DNA from: CG2-30-46-19 sp034414555
GTDB taxonomy: Bacteria > Chloroflexota > Dehalococcoidia > GIF9 > AB-539-J10
Length of the DNA stretch: 64,000 nucleotides
Assembly: GCA_034414555.1 (NCBI GenBank)
Contig: DAOUMA010000006.1
Location: 1 to 64,000, forward strand
Direction of reading: 5' to 3'
Position numbers and translations under genes: made by a program. The notes beneath the pieces are model-generated. The model was given only the letters and a program-made list of their open reading frames with translations. It did not search any database and was not told where the DNA came from. Of the stretch, positions 43,187 through 51,199 are shown in pieces; position 1 is the stretch's first letter, and each line of letters starts with the position of its first letter.

Positions 43187-43258
43187 TGCCCTCAAGGGAA
43201 TTCGAATCCCTGTTTTCAGCTTGAAAGGCTGATGTCCTAGTCCTCTATGCGATGGGGC
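43187..43258 (-). pseudogene. Degenerate tRNA-Glu (TTC) copy
   Basis: Nearly the same sequence as the intact tRNA-Glu at 44329-44401 from the anticodon arm (CAGC-CTTTCAA-GCTG) to the T-arm (GGGATTCGAAT), but the 5' half has decayed. One base is missing from the acceptor strand (GCCCCAT against GCCCTCA), two D-stem bases are changed so the stem no longer pairs, and the 3' acceptor has an A where G pairs. It should not fold as a functional tRNA. Confidence 0.85.
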
Positions 43259-43318
43259 AAAGCCAGGGCACGGATGGCATCGCCTGCTAGTGGGAGCTCA
43301 AGCTGGACCAAAGGCCTC

Positions 43319-44074
43319 CTAGTACATGGTCATCCCGCCATTGACGCTGTAGTTCTGGCCGGTTACATATTTGCCATCGTCAGAGGCCAGGTAGAGCGCC
43401 ATGGTGGCTATGTCCTCGGGCGCACCCATCCTTCCCAGGGGCACCAGGGCGAAGACCTTCTCAGCCTCCCCCCGCGGCATGGTCATCATCTTGGTGATCT
43501 TGGTCTTTATGGAGCCCGGGGAGATGCAGTTGACCAGTATGCCGTATGGAGCGAGCTCGGCAGCGAGACAGCGCGAAAAGCTAGCTATAGCGCCCTTGGC
43601 CGCGCCGTAGAGGGAAAAGCCAGGCATGGGGTACTTGCCGGAGTCTGAGGAGATATTGACGATCCGCCCTGACCTCCGCTCCACCATATGTGGGACTACG
43701 GCCCTAGTGACATAAAGGGTGCCCTTTAGGGTAACGTTTATGTGCGGCTCCCATTCTTCGGGGTCCATCCTGTAGAAATATCTACCCTTGAAATACACAT
43801 AGCCGGCGTTGTTGACCAGGATATCCACCCTGCCGAACTCGGCCAGGGTCTTCTCCACCATCTCATTCACTTCTTTTGCATTTGAGATATCAGCCCTGCT
43901 TGCCAGCATCTTGGTGCCCATCTTGCGGAGCTCAGTGGCGACATTCTCTAGGCCCTCCATATCTATATCGGAAATGGACAAGGCCGCCCCCTCCTGGGCA
44001 AAGAGTAGGACGGTGGCTCGACCTATCCCAGATCCCGCCCCGGTTATTATTGCCACCTTGTCCTCTAGCTTCAT
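43319..44074 (-). CDS. Short-chain dehydrogenase/reductase
   Basis: A 251-aa SDR with the NAD(P) motif TGAGSGIGRA near residue 11, NNAGYVY near 88, catalytic Ser in VNISSDSG, YGAAK with Tyr/Lys near 155 and SPGSIKTK near 185. It resembles 3-oxoacyl-ACP or sugar/steroid dehydrogenases. GGAGGAACCAAG precedes the ATG. Its base composition is visibly richer in G and C than its neighbours, and it lies between two tRNA-Glu copies, so it was probably acquired by transfer. The substrate is unknown. Confidence 0.9.
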   Translation of the reverse strand: MKLEDKVAIITGAGSGIGRATVLLFAQEGAALSISDIDMEGLENVATELRKMGTKMLASRADISNAKEVNEMVEKTLAEFGRVDILVNNAGYVYFKGRYFYRMDPEEWEPHINVTLKGTLYVTRAVVPHMVERRSGRIVNISSDSGKYPMPGFSLYGAAKGAIASFSRCLAAELAPYGILVNCISPGSIKTKITKMMTMPRGEAEKVFALVPLGRMGAPEDIATMALYLASDDGKYVTGQNYSVNGGMTMY

Positions 44075-44210
44075 CTTGGTTCCTCCTTATCAGATCTGCC
44101 AGTCATGTGCTATGGACCTTCCCAATGAAAGCCCAGAACCCATTGTCCACGGGTTAGATTCTAGTCTGGGCACACCCTGCTGTCAAGCTGGGCTAGCTCA
44201 AGAGCCAAGG

Positions 44211-44320
44211 CTTTCTCGTCGGGATGACACGCATGAATAACCCTTACGGGAATGCCATCATGGAGAGCTTTTTCAAAACACTGAAGCGTGTGGAGGCACA
44301 AGGCTCAAAGGACAATCGAA
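44211..44320 (+). pseudogene. Relic of an IS3-family transposase (orfB C-terminal catalytic part)
   Basis: The plus strand reads LSRRDD in one frame and then, after a frame change near 44236, NPYGNAIMESFFKTLKRVE. This is the IS3/IS150 OrfB signature around the third acidic residue (DNA.MESFF.TLK.E), with the usual Asp before NA changed to Gly or Asn. Only about 35 codons remain and no inverted ends were seen, so it is a fragment of a once-inserted element. Confidence 0.8.
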
Positions 44321-44328
44321 AGCATAAA

Positions 44329-44401
44329 TGCCCCCAAGGGAATTCGAATCCCTGTTTTCAGCTTGAAAGGCTGACGTCCTAGTCCCCTAGACGATGAGGG
44401 C
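44329..44401 (-). tRNA. tRNA-Glu (TTC)
   Basis: Acceptor GCCCTCA pairs with TGGGGGC (one G-U), the D-stem GTCT pairs with GGAC, the anticodon arm is TCAGC-CTTTCAA-GCTGA with anticodon TTC, and the T-arm carries TTCGAAT. The discriminator base is A. No CCA is encoded, so it must be added after transcription. Confidence 0.95.
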
Positions 44402-44414
44402 AGGCAAGACTATT

Positions 44415-45443
44415 CTAGGGATAAATAGCCAAGGTTTCAAGGCCAGCAGACTGTGGTAAATTGAACATCAAATTCATATTTTGAACTGCCTGTCCTGCTC
44501 CACCCTTTATTAAATTATCCAGGCAGCTAATGACAATAAGCCTGTTCGTTCTTAAATCGATGGTGGGGTAAATGATGCAGAAGTTGTTTCCTCTGGTATA
44601 TTTAGTTCTGGGAGGATTATCTGCTATGTGGACAAAGGGAGCATTTTTATAAAAATCACGATAAAGTTGTTGTAGTTCTTCTTTGGCTAGATTGCTATCT
44701 TTTAGTGGAGCATAGCATGTGGTTAGTATGCCTCGGGTCATGGGGACTAAATGAGGAACAAAAGTTATCGCTAAAGCAAGCTCCGGCTTTAGAGTCCTTA
44801 GTTCCTGTTCAATCTCAGGCAGGTGGCGGTGTCCTTCGACAGAGTAAGCGAAGGCATTTTCATTGGTTTCAGCGTAATGGGTGGCTAAGGTCAAGGCTCT
44901 GCCAGCGCCAGATACACCTGATTTACTGTCAATTATTATCTCAGGTGAGATAATTGCTTCTTTAACTGCTGGTGCTAATGCCAGAATAGCGCTAACGCTG
45001 TAGCAGCCAGGGTTAGCTATTAAGCGTGCTGAAGCTATCTCTTTTTCATGAATTTCGGGCAATCCATAAATTGCTTCCGGTAACAAATCGGGAAGTGGAT
45101 GGGTGAAGCCGTACCATTTCGGATATTCATTGGCATCCTTTAACCTGAAGTCAGCGCTGAGGTCGATAGCCTTGATGTTTTGTGCTAGTAAAGAAGGCAC
45201 TACATCCACACTTGATTTATGGGGCATTGCTGAGAAAACAACATCGACATCGCTATCAATATCAGCTTTTATCACCTGGTCTATATTGCCAAGGTGGGGG
45301 AAAGCCTCACCCAGCTTCTGCCCGGCAGCACTCCTTCCTGTAATAGATTTAAGCGCTACTTCAGGGTGTTGATAAAGAAGACGAGTTAGTTCAATGCCAA
45401 TATATCCGGTAACATTTACTATACCCGCTTTAATTTTTGACAT
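44415..45443 (-). CDS. argC: N-acetyl-gamma-glutamyl-phosphate reductase
   Basis: ArgC makes N-acetylglutamate semialdehyde in arginine biosynthesis. The 342-aa protein has the N-terminal nucleotide motif VTGYIGIELTRLL, IDLSADFRLKD near residue 93, the active-site Cys in IANPGCYSVSAIL near 146, and SVEGHRHLPEIEQEL near 205. The length is normal. A TATAAT box ends eight bases before the ATG, so the mRNA seems leaderless. Apart from argH (61271) and argS the other arginine genes are not in the window. Confidence 0.96.
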   Translation of the reverse strand: MSKIKAGIVNVTGYIGIELTRLLYQHPEVALKSITGRSAAGQKLGEAFPHLGNIDQVIKADIDSDVDVVFSAMPHKSSVDVVPSLLAQNIKAIDLSADFRLKDANEYPKWYGFTHPLPDLLPEAIYGLPEIHEKEIASARLIANPGCYSVSAILALAPAVKEAIISPEIIIDSKSGVSGAGRALTLATHYAETNENAFAYSVEGHRHLPEIEQELRTLKPELALAITFVPHLVPMTRGILTTCYAPLKDSNLAKEELQQLYRDFYKNAPFVHIADNPPRTKYTRGNNFCIIYPTIDLRTNRLIVISCLDNLIKGGAGQAVQNMNLMFNLPQSAGLETLAIYP

Positions 45444-45451
45444 TGAAAGCT

Positions 45452-45481
45452 ATTATACTATGTAATATTTGATTAAGTGAA
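45452..45481 (-). promoter_or_regulatory. argC promoter
   Basis: On the minus strand TTCACT (45476-45481), 18-bp spacer, TATAAT (45452-45457), eight bases from the ATG. The -10 matches consensus; the -35 matches four of six positions. Confidence 0.5.
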
Positions 45482-45521
45482 ACAATAATGTTATTTTTAT
45501 CATTTAATTCTAGGGAGGAAC

Positions 45522-46760
45522 ATGCCTAAGGTTTATTTCATAGATGTTACTAATCGGGATGGCGTTCAAACTGCTCGTCTTGGTCTATCTAAACTTGAGA
45601 AGACCATGATAAACATTTATCTCAATGATATGGGCATTTTTCAATCTGAGTTTGGTTTTCCTACAACAAGGCACGAATCCGCTTACCTCCAGGCCAACTT
45701 AGAATTGGCTGATATGGGCGTTTTGCAACCTATTCGTTTGTCCGGCTGGGTGAGGGCGGTAGCCAATGATGTGGAAACAGCATTCAGGTTTGTTCCCAAT
45801 ATCCGACATCTCAATCTATCAATCTCTACCTCGGAGCAGATGATTTCCGGGAAATTTCAAGGCAAGAGGAAGCGGGAGGACGTCCTGATGATGATGGTTG
45901 ATGCTGTGGACGCAGCTAAAGCACTTGGAGCAGAAAGTATCGGTGTAAATGCTGAAGATGCCTCCAGAACCAATATAGATTTTCTCATCAAATTTGCTAC
46001 AGCAGCAAGAGAGCATGAGGCCCAAAGGTTCAGATATTGTGACACTCTTGGCTATGATGACCCTTTTTCCATCTATGAAGCGGTCAAAACGCTGGCGGAA
46101 AATGTCGGAATTCCCATAGAGCTTCATTGTCACGGCGATTTAGGTATGGCTGTGGCTAATTCTGTCGCTGGAGCTAAAGGAGCTATAGATGGTGGACAGG
46201 ATGCATATATCAATACTACAGTCAATGGGGTAGGGGAAAGAGCAGGCAATGCTGACCTTATAGCAACAATTCTGGCAGTTACTAAATCGAAAGGATTTGT
46301 CGGTAAGTATCAGATGGGGAGGCGGATTAACCTGAAAAGGGCGTGGAAGATAAGCAGATTTGCCAGTTATGCCTTTGGAATTCCTATCCCGGTAAACCAG
46401 CCAGGGGTTGGGGCCAATGCTTTTGCTCATAGCTCGGGCATTCATGCTGATGGCGTGTTGAAAGACCCTCAGAATTACGAGCTATACCATTTTGCTGAAT
46501 TGGGCCGAGGTGAGCCAGAGCTTGTGGAAACTGGCAGGGAGATATGTTCCGGTGAATACGGTGGAATATCCGGTTTCAGGCACATAATGGGGAAGATGGC
46601 GATAACCTTTGACGATAGTGAGGAAGCTGAGAAGATTCTGGAGCTGGTGAGGTATGCTAATGTTGAAGCTCAACGCCCCCTTGTTGAGGATGAGCTGTTG
46701 TTTATCGCCAAATATCCCGAGATTGCAAAGAAGCTGCTAACGTTAACTCCACTGGAATAG
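45522..46760 (+). CDS. Homocitrate synthase-like / possible Re-citrate synthase
   Basis: A 412-aa DRE-TIM metallolyase of the IPMS/homocitrate synthase/citramalate synthase group: VTNRDGVQTAR near residue 10, FRYCDTLGYDDP near 170, and metal-binding HCHGDLGMAVANS near 204. NTTVNGVGERAGNADL near 231 also fits. The short C-terminus lacks the LeuA regulatory domain. Proteins like this in Clostridium kluyveri and Dehalococcoides were shown to be Re-citrate synthase, and those had been annotated as homocitrate or isopropylmalate synthases. With an anaerobic Dehalococcoidia-like host this is a plausible alternative. GGGAGGAAC precedes ATG 45522. It is divergent from argC. Confidence 0.85.
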   Translation: MPKVYFIDVTNRDGVQTARLGLSKLEKTMINIYLNDMGIFQSEFGFPTTRHESAYLQANLELADMGVLQPIRLSGWVRAVANDVETAFRFVPNIRHLNLSISTSEQMISGKFQGKRKREDVLMMMVDAVDAAKALGAESIGVNAEDASRTNIDFLIKFATAAREHEAQRFRYCDTLGYDDPFSIYEAVKTLAENVGIPIELHCHGDLGMAVANSVAGAKGAIDGGQDAYINTTVNGVGERAGNADLIATILAVTKSKGFVGKYQMGRRINLKRAWKISRFASYAFGIPIPVNQPGVGANAFAHSSGIHADGVLKDPQNYELYHFAELGRGEPELVETGREICSGEYGGISGFRHIMGKMAITFDDSEEAEKILELVRYANVEAQRPLVEDELLFIAKYPEIAKKLLTLTPLE

Positions 46761-46800
46761 TGCCCTTTGTTTGCTTCTTAGGCTGAATTTGCTCCTGGAT

Positions 46801-47586
46801 TTACTGGATATCTTCGATAAGATAGGCGAAGGTACCAGCGGGAGCAGTAATGCTGATAGTTTGCCCTTTTTGTTTATTTAACAAAGCTTTGCCGATGGGT
46901 GAGGCGATGGAGATTATGCCCTTGGTGGGATTTGCCTCTTCCGGGTCAGCTAGAGTATAATGAAGCTCTCTGCCTGAGGATAAATCACGGAGATTCACTG
47001 TATTCCCAATTTTTATCTCCAAAGTACTTTCGACTTCAGTTATGACTTTTGCCGAATTTAAGATTAGCTCTAGTTCCTTTATTCTGCCTTCCAGGTGCGA
47101 TTTACGTTCTCGTGCTGCTTGCAATGGAGCATTTTCGCTGAAGTCCTTGTCGGCTGCTGCCTGACGTATCTCCTTAGTGACTTCTGAGCGCTGACTTTTC
47201 AGAGCAGTTAACTCTGCTTTCATTTTAGCGTAGCCTTCTCTGCTCAAAGCAGATTTGATTTTAGAAATTTGTTGAGTCGTTGTGGCTGTTTTTGATGGTG
47301 TTTTTTTTACCCGAACATGGCTGGCTAAATTTACCTTGGTGAAGCCCTTTTTGTGGATATAGCTAAAGAGGGGTCTGATTACCTCAGCGGCTGAAGGGGT
47401 AATCCGCTCAGCGTAGCCATCTATATCAAGCGGGGTAATGCTGCTTGCTTTCCTGCTCACACCGAGCCATCGCACAATATTATAGACTTCTGTTTGTGCG
47501 TTTTGTTTCTCTTCAGAGGGTAAATTGGCTAGGAAGCTGTTAGCTACCTCAATGAGTGTAGCATCCTGCCTGGGAGTATCTTCCAT
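46801..47586 (-). CDS. greA: GreA-like transcript cleavage factor with an extra N-terminal helical domain
   Basis: From ATG 47586 the protein is 261 aa. Residues 105-261 are a complete GreA: a coiled coil with ADKDFSENAPLQAARERKSH keeping the acidic tip, and the FKBP-like end (GIISIASPIGKALLNKQKG). Residues 1-95 form an additional helical domain resembling the core-binding domain of tyrosine recombinases (VANSFLANLPSEEKQ, ITPLDIDGYAERI, IRPLFSYIHKKGF). The longer frame, with 66 more residues, is rejected because that part is translated from an interspersed repeat (47630-47790). GreA rescues backtracked RNA polymerase. Confidence 0.85.
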   Translation of the reverse strand: MEDTPRQDATLIEVANSFLANLPSEEKQNAQTEVYNIVRWLGVSRKASSITPLDIDGYAERITPSAAEVIRPLFSYIHKKGFTKVNLASHVRVKKTPSKTATTTQQISKIKSALSREGYAKMKAELTALKSQRSEVTKEIRQAAADKDFSENAPLQAARERKSHLEGRIKELELILNSAKVITEVESTLEIKIGNTVNLRDLSSGRELHYTLADPEEANPTKGIISIASPIGKALLNKQKGQTISITAPAGTFAYLIEDIQ

Positions 47587-47629
47587 CGACGGAGTAATAA
47601 TAAGATAGGAAGAAGGATATGTCAATCGA

Positions 47630-47790
47630 TAGGAAGAATCTTTTCTGGATTGCTTCGCTTTGCTCGCAATGACGGTGGAAAAAGGGCTCGCAATGACATC
47701 CTCTCTTGTGTCATTGCGAAGAGCGGTAGTGACGAAGCAATCTATGAGGGATATGAGATTGTCATGCTTCTCTTGCAGTGACAATGAAAA
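47630..47790. repeat. REP-like palindromic repeats
   Basis: GATTGCTTCG and TCGCAATGACA or close variants appear several times in both directions (for example GATTGCTTCGCTTTGCTCGC on the plus strand and GATTGCTTCGTCACTACCGC on the minus strand). The inverted copies would form a hairpin between greA and speB. A related unit is at 51115-51192. They encode the unrelated residues in the long greA frame. Confidence 0.75.
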
Positions 47791-47793
47791 GTC

Positions 47794-48681
47794 TTACACT
47801 GGCGGCACGATGTAGCCAATAAACTTATAGGCTAGTTTAGCCAATGAAAAGGCGCAGGAATGTGAGTTTCCTTCAGGGCAAAACTCCATCAAGTCAAAGC
47901 CAACTATGTGCTTGTGGGTTGCTGCTAGCTTAATTATCCGTAATACTTGTTGCCACTGTAGTCCACCAGGCTCAGGCGTGCCTACCGCAGGCATGATTGA
48001 AGGGTCAAAGGCATCTACATCAATGGTTACATAAACATCGTCACTAAGTGAAGATAACATCTCCTTTTCGAAGTTTTTATCTTCTGTTAACGCGGGCATG
48101 TAAAAAACACTCAGCTTGTTCTGAGTTATGAATTGTTTTTCCTCCTGGCTAAGGCTGCGAATTCCAACTTGAGCAATAGGGCAGATGTCATGGATACGGC
48201 GCATGACACAAGCGTGGCTATATCTGGTGCCCAAATATTTATCACGGAGGTCAGCATGAGCATCTAGCTGTAGCACAGAGAGCTTTGGGAATGCCTCCTT
48301 AAAAGCTCTAACTGTTCCTAGGGTGAGCGAGTGTTCCCCACCTAGCCCTACCACGAATTTCCCCTTCTTAACTAATTCCTTAGTTATTAGATAAACCCTG
48401 GTGACCATTTCTTCAGGGCTGTTCATCATTGGTTCTACCTCAGGCAGGGTATGGATGCCAACTTTGTATATCTCACGGTCAAGTTCAAGGTCATAAAGCT
48501 CCAGGTATTGAGAGGCGTCAATTATGCTCTGTGGACCATAGCGAGCTCCGCTTCTCCATGTGGTGGTGCTGTCATAGGGAACGGGCAAAATAACTACCTT
48601 GGCTGATTTTAGCTCAGAGTAGGGTGGTCTTAAGCTGGCAAAGACCCTGAGGGGCAGGAATAACTGCCTGTTATCTTTCAT
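47794..48681 (-). CDS. speB: Agmatinase/ureohydrolase
   Basis: From ATG 48681 the protein is 295 aa. Ureohydrolase metal motifs are present: GGEHSLTLGTV near residue 105, LQLDAHADLRD near 130 and TIDVDAFDPSIMPAVGTPEPGG near 215. With speD overlapping upstream, it fits a polyamine route in which agmatine gives putrescine. The next 60 bases of open frame upstream of the ATG lie inside speD and look repeat-derived. Substrate could also be another guanidino compound. Confidence 0.92.
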   Translation of the reverse strand: MKDNRQLFLPLRVFASLRPPYSELKSAKVVILPVPYDSTTTWRSGARYGPQSIIDASQYLELYDLELDREIYKVGIHTLPEVEPMMNSPEEMVTRVYLITKELVKKGKFVVGLGGEHSLTLGTVRAFKEAFPKLSVLQLDAHADLRDKYLGTRYSHACVMRRIHDICPIAQVGIRSLSQEEKQFITQNKLSVFYMPALTEDKNFEKEMLSSLSDDVYVTIDVDAFDPSIMPAVGTPEPGGLQWQQVLRIIKLAATHKHIVGFDLMEFCPEGNSHSCAFSLAKLAYKFIGYIVPPV

Positions 48682-49060
48682 GGTAAGCGAAGGCCGGGGT
48701 GACTGTAGTGGTGGGTTCCGTTCCCGACCACTCTCTATCAATCAGGCAGGTTCTTGACTTGACTAATTGGAATTTATCTTGAAAATCCCTTATTGCCTTT
48801 TCAGCGTCGAAGTCCTTGCATGAAAAAACATCTATGTTGACATAACTTCGCTCGACAAAGGTATGAATGGCGATATGGCTCTCGGCGATGAAGATAAATC
48901 CCGATATCCCCCAATCCGGTCCTACATATCTAACCACATAGGGAGGTGAAATTTTAGTCATGCCAATTTTTGATGGATAATTCTCTAGCCAGTTGGTGAT
49001 AAATTGCTCATCTTGAAGGATTTCTTTGCTAGTAGAATAGCCATCAATAATTAGGTGCAC
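48671..49060 (-). CDS. speD: S-adenosylmethionine decarboxylase proenzyme
   Basis: SpeD supplies the aminopropyl donor for spermidine. The 129-aa protein has the self-cleavage site in IAESHIAIHTFVERSYVNID near residue 58, where the Ser becomes the pyruvoyl group, and a Cys in FSCKDFDAEKA. The start is ATG 49060. The last about 15 residues (TTTVTPAFAYHER) read like a repeat-derived tail. The end overlaps the speB start by 11 bases. The aminopropyltransferase (speE) is not in the window. Confidence 0.92.
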   Translation of the reverse strand: MHLIIDGYSTSKEILQDEQFITNWLENYPSKIGMTKISPPYVVRYVGPDWGISGFIFIAESHIAIHTFVERSYVNIDVFSCKDFDAEKAIRDFQDKFQLVKSRTCLIDREWSGTEPTTTVTPAFAYHER

Positions 49061-49140
49061 ATTAAGCCTCCCTTAATAGTATTTTTCTTAGCTTGAAAGG
49101 GCAGCATGAGCAGCTTACTGCTTTTATTCTCCGGTTCCTG

Positions 49141-50460
49141 CTATTCATTGACTGGCAGACGGCGGTTCAAATATTTCTCTATCAGAGCTATAGCGCAATA
49201 TTTGCCACACATGCTGCAGGTTCGTCCACTGGTGGCGAAGCATTCATGAATTTGTTTCGAGTGTTCTGGGTCTAAGGATAATTTGATTTGAGTTCCCCAA
49301 TCAAAATTTTTACGGGCCTGTGACATCTGGTCATCCAGCTCCTTAGCTCCCTTTACGCCTTTGACGATGTCACCAGCATGAGCGGCTATGCGTGAGGCAA
49401 TTACTCCTTCTTTTACATCCTCTACTCCGGGTAGTCCAAGGTGCTCTGTTGGGGTGACGTAGCACAGGAAATCTGTCCCCGCCGCGGCAGCAATAGCGCC
49501 TCCAATAGCACCGACAATATGGTCGTAGCCAGCGCCTATATCGGTAACCAAAGGCCCAAGGACATAGAATGGCGCTCCATGGCAAAGGCTTTTTTCCAGT
49601 TGAACATTGGTGGTCACCTGGTCTAACGGCAAATGCCCGGGACCTTCCACTATGGCTTGGACATTGGCTTCCCTGGCACGTTTCACTAACTCGCCGATTG
49701 TGATTAGCTCCTCAACTTGAGCTCTGTCAGTTGCGTCAGCTAGGCATCCCGGGCGTAAACCATCGCCCAAACTTAAGGCGAAATCATATTCGTGGGCTAA
49801 CTCTAATAACCGGTCGTAATATTGGTATAACGGATTTTCCTTTTCGTTGTGCAACATCCACCCAGTAAGGAATGCGCCTCCCCGGGAGACTATATCGGTC
49901 ATCCTGCCCTGGTTTTTCAGCCGTGCAATTGTTGCTTGAGTCACTCCACAATGAACAGTCATGAAATCAACGCCGTCTTTGGCTTGCTGCTCAATAACAT
50001 CGAAAATCTCATCCACGCTCATATTTACGATGGCACCGTGTTTCTCAATGGCTTCAATCCCTACTTGATAGATGGGCACAGTCCCTACTGGCAGGGTGCT
50101 GGCATTGATGATAGCTTGTCTGATAGCTGAAATATCTCCGCCAGTACTGAGGTCCATAACTGTATCGCTGCCAAAATCAATGGCAATTTGCAGTTTTTTC
50201 AACTCCATGTCTAGGTCATAAAAGTCTGGCGATGTGCCGATATTGACATTAATCTTTGTCCTCAGCCCTTTGCCTATGCCACAGGGAACCAAATTGGCGT
50301 GGTTGGGGCTGGCTGGTATCACAATGGTGCCACTAACCAGACCCTGCAGTATAAAATCTATCTCCACCCCCTCTTTCTCAGCCACATGCTTTACCTGGGG
50401 TGAAATGATACCCTGTTTGGCTAATTCTACCTGTGTCATCTTAGGCAACAAATCTAGCAT
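49141..50460 (-). CDS. thiC: Phosphomethylpyrimidine synthase ThiC
   Basis: ThiC is a radical-SAM enzyme that makes HMP phosphate from AIR for thiamine. The about 439-aa protein has GKGLRTKINVNIGTS, the metal-binding His segments ATVEHLGLP-like (TPTEHLGLPGVEDVKEGV) and GRTCSMCGKYC, the C-terminal CX2CX4C that holds the 4Fe-4S cluster. It is the shorter bacterial/archaeal form. The start is uncertain: ATG 50460 and ATG 50439 both lack a strong ribosome site. No TPP riboswitch is visible upstream. Confidence 0.94.
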   Translation of the reverse strand: MLDLLPKMTQVELAKQGIISPQVKHVAEKEGVEIDFILQGLVSGTIVIPASPNHANLVPCGIGKGLRTKINVNIGTSPDFYDLDMELKKLQIAIDFGSDTVMDLSTGGDISAIRQAIINASTLPVGTVPIYQVGIEAIEKHGAIVNMSVDEIFDVIEQQAKDGVDFMTVHCGVTQATIARLKNQGRMTDIVSRGGAFLTGWMLHNEKENPLYQYYDRLLELAHEYDFALSLGDGLRPGCLADATDRAQVEELITIGELVKRAREANVQAIVEGPGHLPLDQVTTNVQLEKSLCHGAPFYVLGPLVTDIGAGYDHIVGAIGGAIAAAAGTDFLCYVTPTEHLGLPGVEDVKEGVIASRIAAHAGDIVKGVKGAKELDDQMSQARKNFDWGTQIKLSLDPEHSKQIHECFATSGRTCSMCGKYCAIALIEKYLNRRLPVNE

Positions 50461-50589
50461 AACATAATTGCCAATGCAAACTTGCAAGATAAGTGGCTCA
50501 ATGTTATTGGCATAAAATCTTGTTTTTGCTAGGTCATATTTACTGTTGTGTGTTAGCTGCTATAATCAACAATTTAATTAGGAGGTATT

Positions 50590-51111
50590 ATGGTCAAGAG
50601 CTTTAACGGTAAGACCCCAAGGATAGCCGGCTCGGCTTTTATCAGCAAGACAGCTTATATTATTGGTGATGTGGAGATTGGCGAAAATTGTGTGGTGATG
50701 CCCGGGGCAGTGATTAGAGCTGACCTTGGTAAAATAACAATCGGCGATAATACGATTGTGGAAGATAATTGTGTTATACACTCAGGGTCGCTTGATGGGT
50801 TTGAGGATATTGTGATTGGAGAAAATGTAATTATCGGACATGGTGCCGTCAACCATGCTCGCAAAGTGGGAAACAACGTCCTCATCGGGATAAACGCCAC
50901 CATACTTCATGATGCTGAGATTGGTGATTTTTGTATCATTGCTGCGGGCGCATTGGTGGAGCAGGGGGCGAAGATTCCCGATAGGTCTTTTGTTACTGGC
51001 GTACCTGGCAAGGTAAAAAAGGAAGTTTCGCAGGAACAGTTGTTATGGACACAATTGGGGTCGCAAGCTTACATTGAATTAGCTAAGCAATATAAAAAGG
51101 AAGGGCTTTAG
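50590..51111 (+). CDS. Gamma-carbonic anhydrase-like hexapeptide protein
   Basis: A 173-aa left-handed beta-helix protein with repeated I/V-G-x-x hexads (TAYIIGDVEIGENCVVMPG, DNTIVEDNCVIHSGS, GENVIIGHGAVNHARKVGNN). His residues in CVIH and GHGAVNH sit where zinc is bound in gamma-carbonic anhydrases. TTAGGAGGTATT precedes the ATG. The C-terminus (LGSQAYIELAKQYKKEG) matches the usual end. Activity is often not shown for such proteins. Confidence 0.9.
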   Translation: MVKSFNGKTPRIAGSAFISKTAYIIGDVEIGENCVVMPGAVIRADLGKITIGDNTIVEDNCVIHSGSLDGFEDIVIGENVIIGHGAVNHARKVGNNVLIGINATILHDAEIGDFCIIAAGALVEQGAKIPDRSFVTGVPGKVKKEVSQEQLLWTQLGSQAYIELAKQYKKEGL

Positions 51112-51114
51112 TTT

Positions 51115-51192
51115 TCATGAAATTGCTTCGCGGAGCCTGTCCTGAGCATCCTGAGATTCTTCGCTGCGCTCGCAATGACAGCGGATTAGGTT
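51115..51192. repeat. REP-like repeat unit
   Basis: CATGAAATTGCTTCGCGGAG and TTCTTCGCTGCGCTCGCAAT, followed by GACAGCGGATTAG, share words with the repeats at 47630-47790. It lies in the gap between the carbonic anhydrase and argS genes, with the two words on the same strand. Confidence 0.65.
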
Positions 51193-51199
51193 CAGCTGG

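Noticed and set aside
47587..47784. The extra 66 residues in front of greA as a real N-terminus
   Set aside because: They are translated from the REP-like repeat (residues such as VIASKAKQS recur in repeat translations) and the domain starts at ATG 47586.
50461..50580. TPP riboswitch upstream of thiC
   Set aside because: The conserved CTGAGA and related TPP-aptamer words are absent in the short leader.
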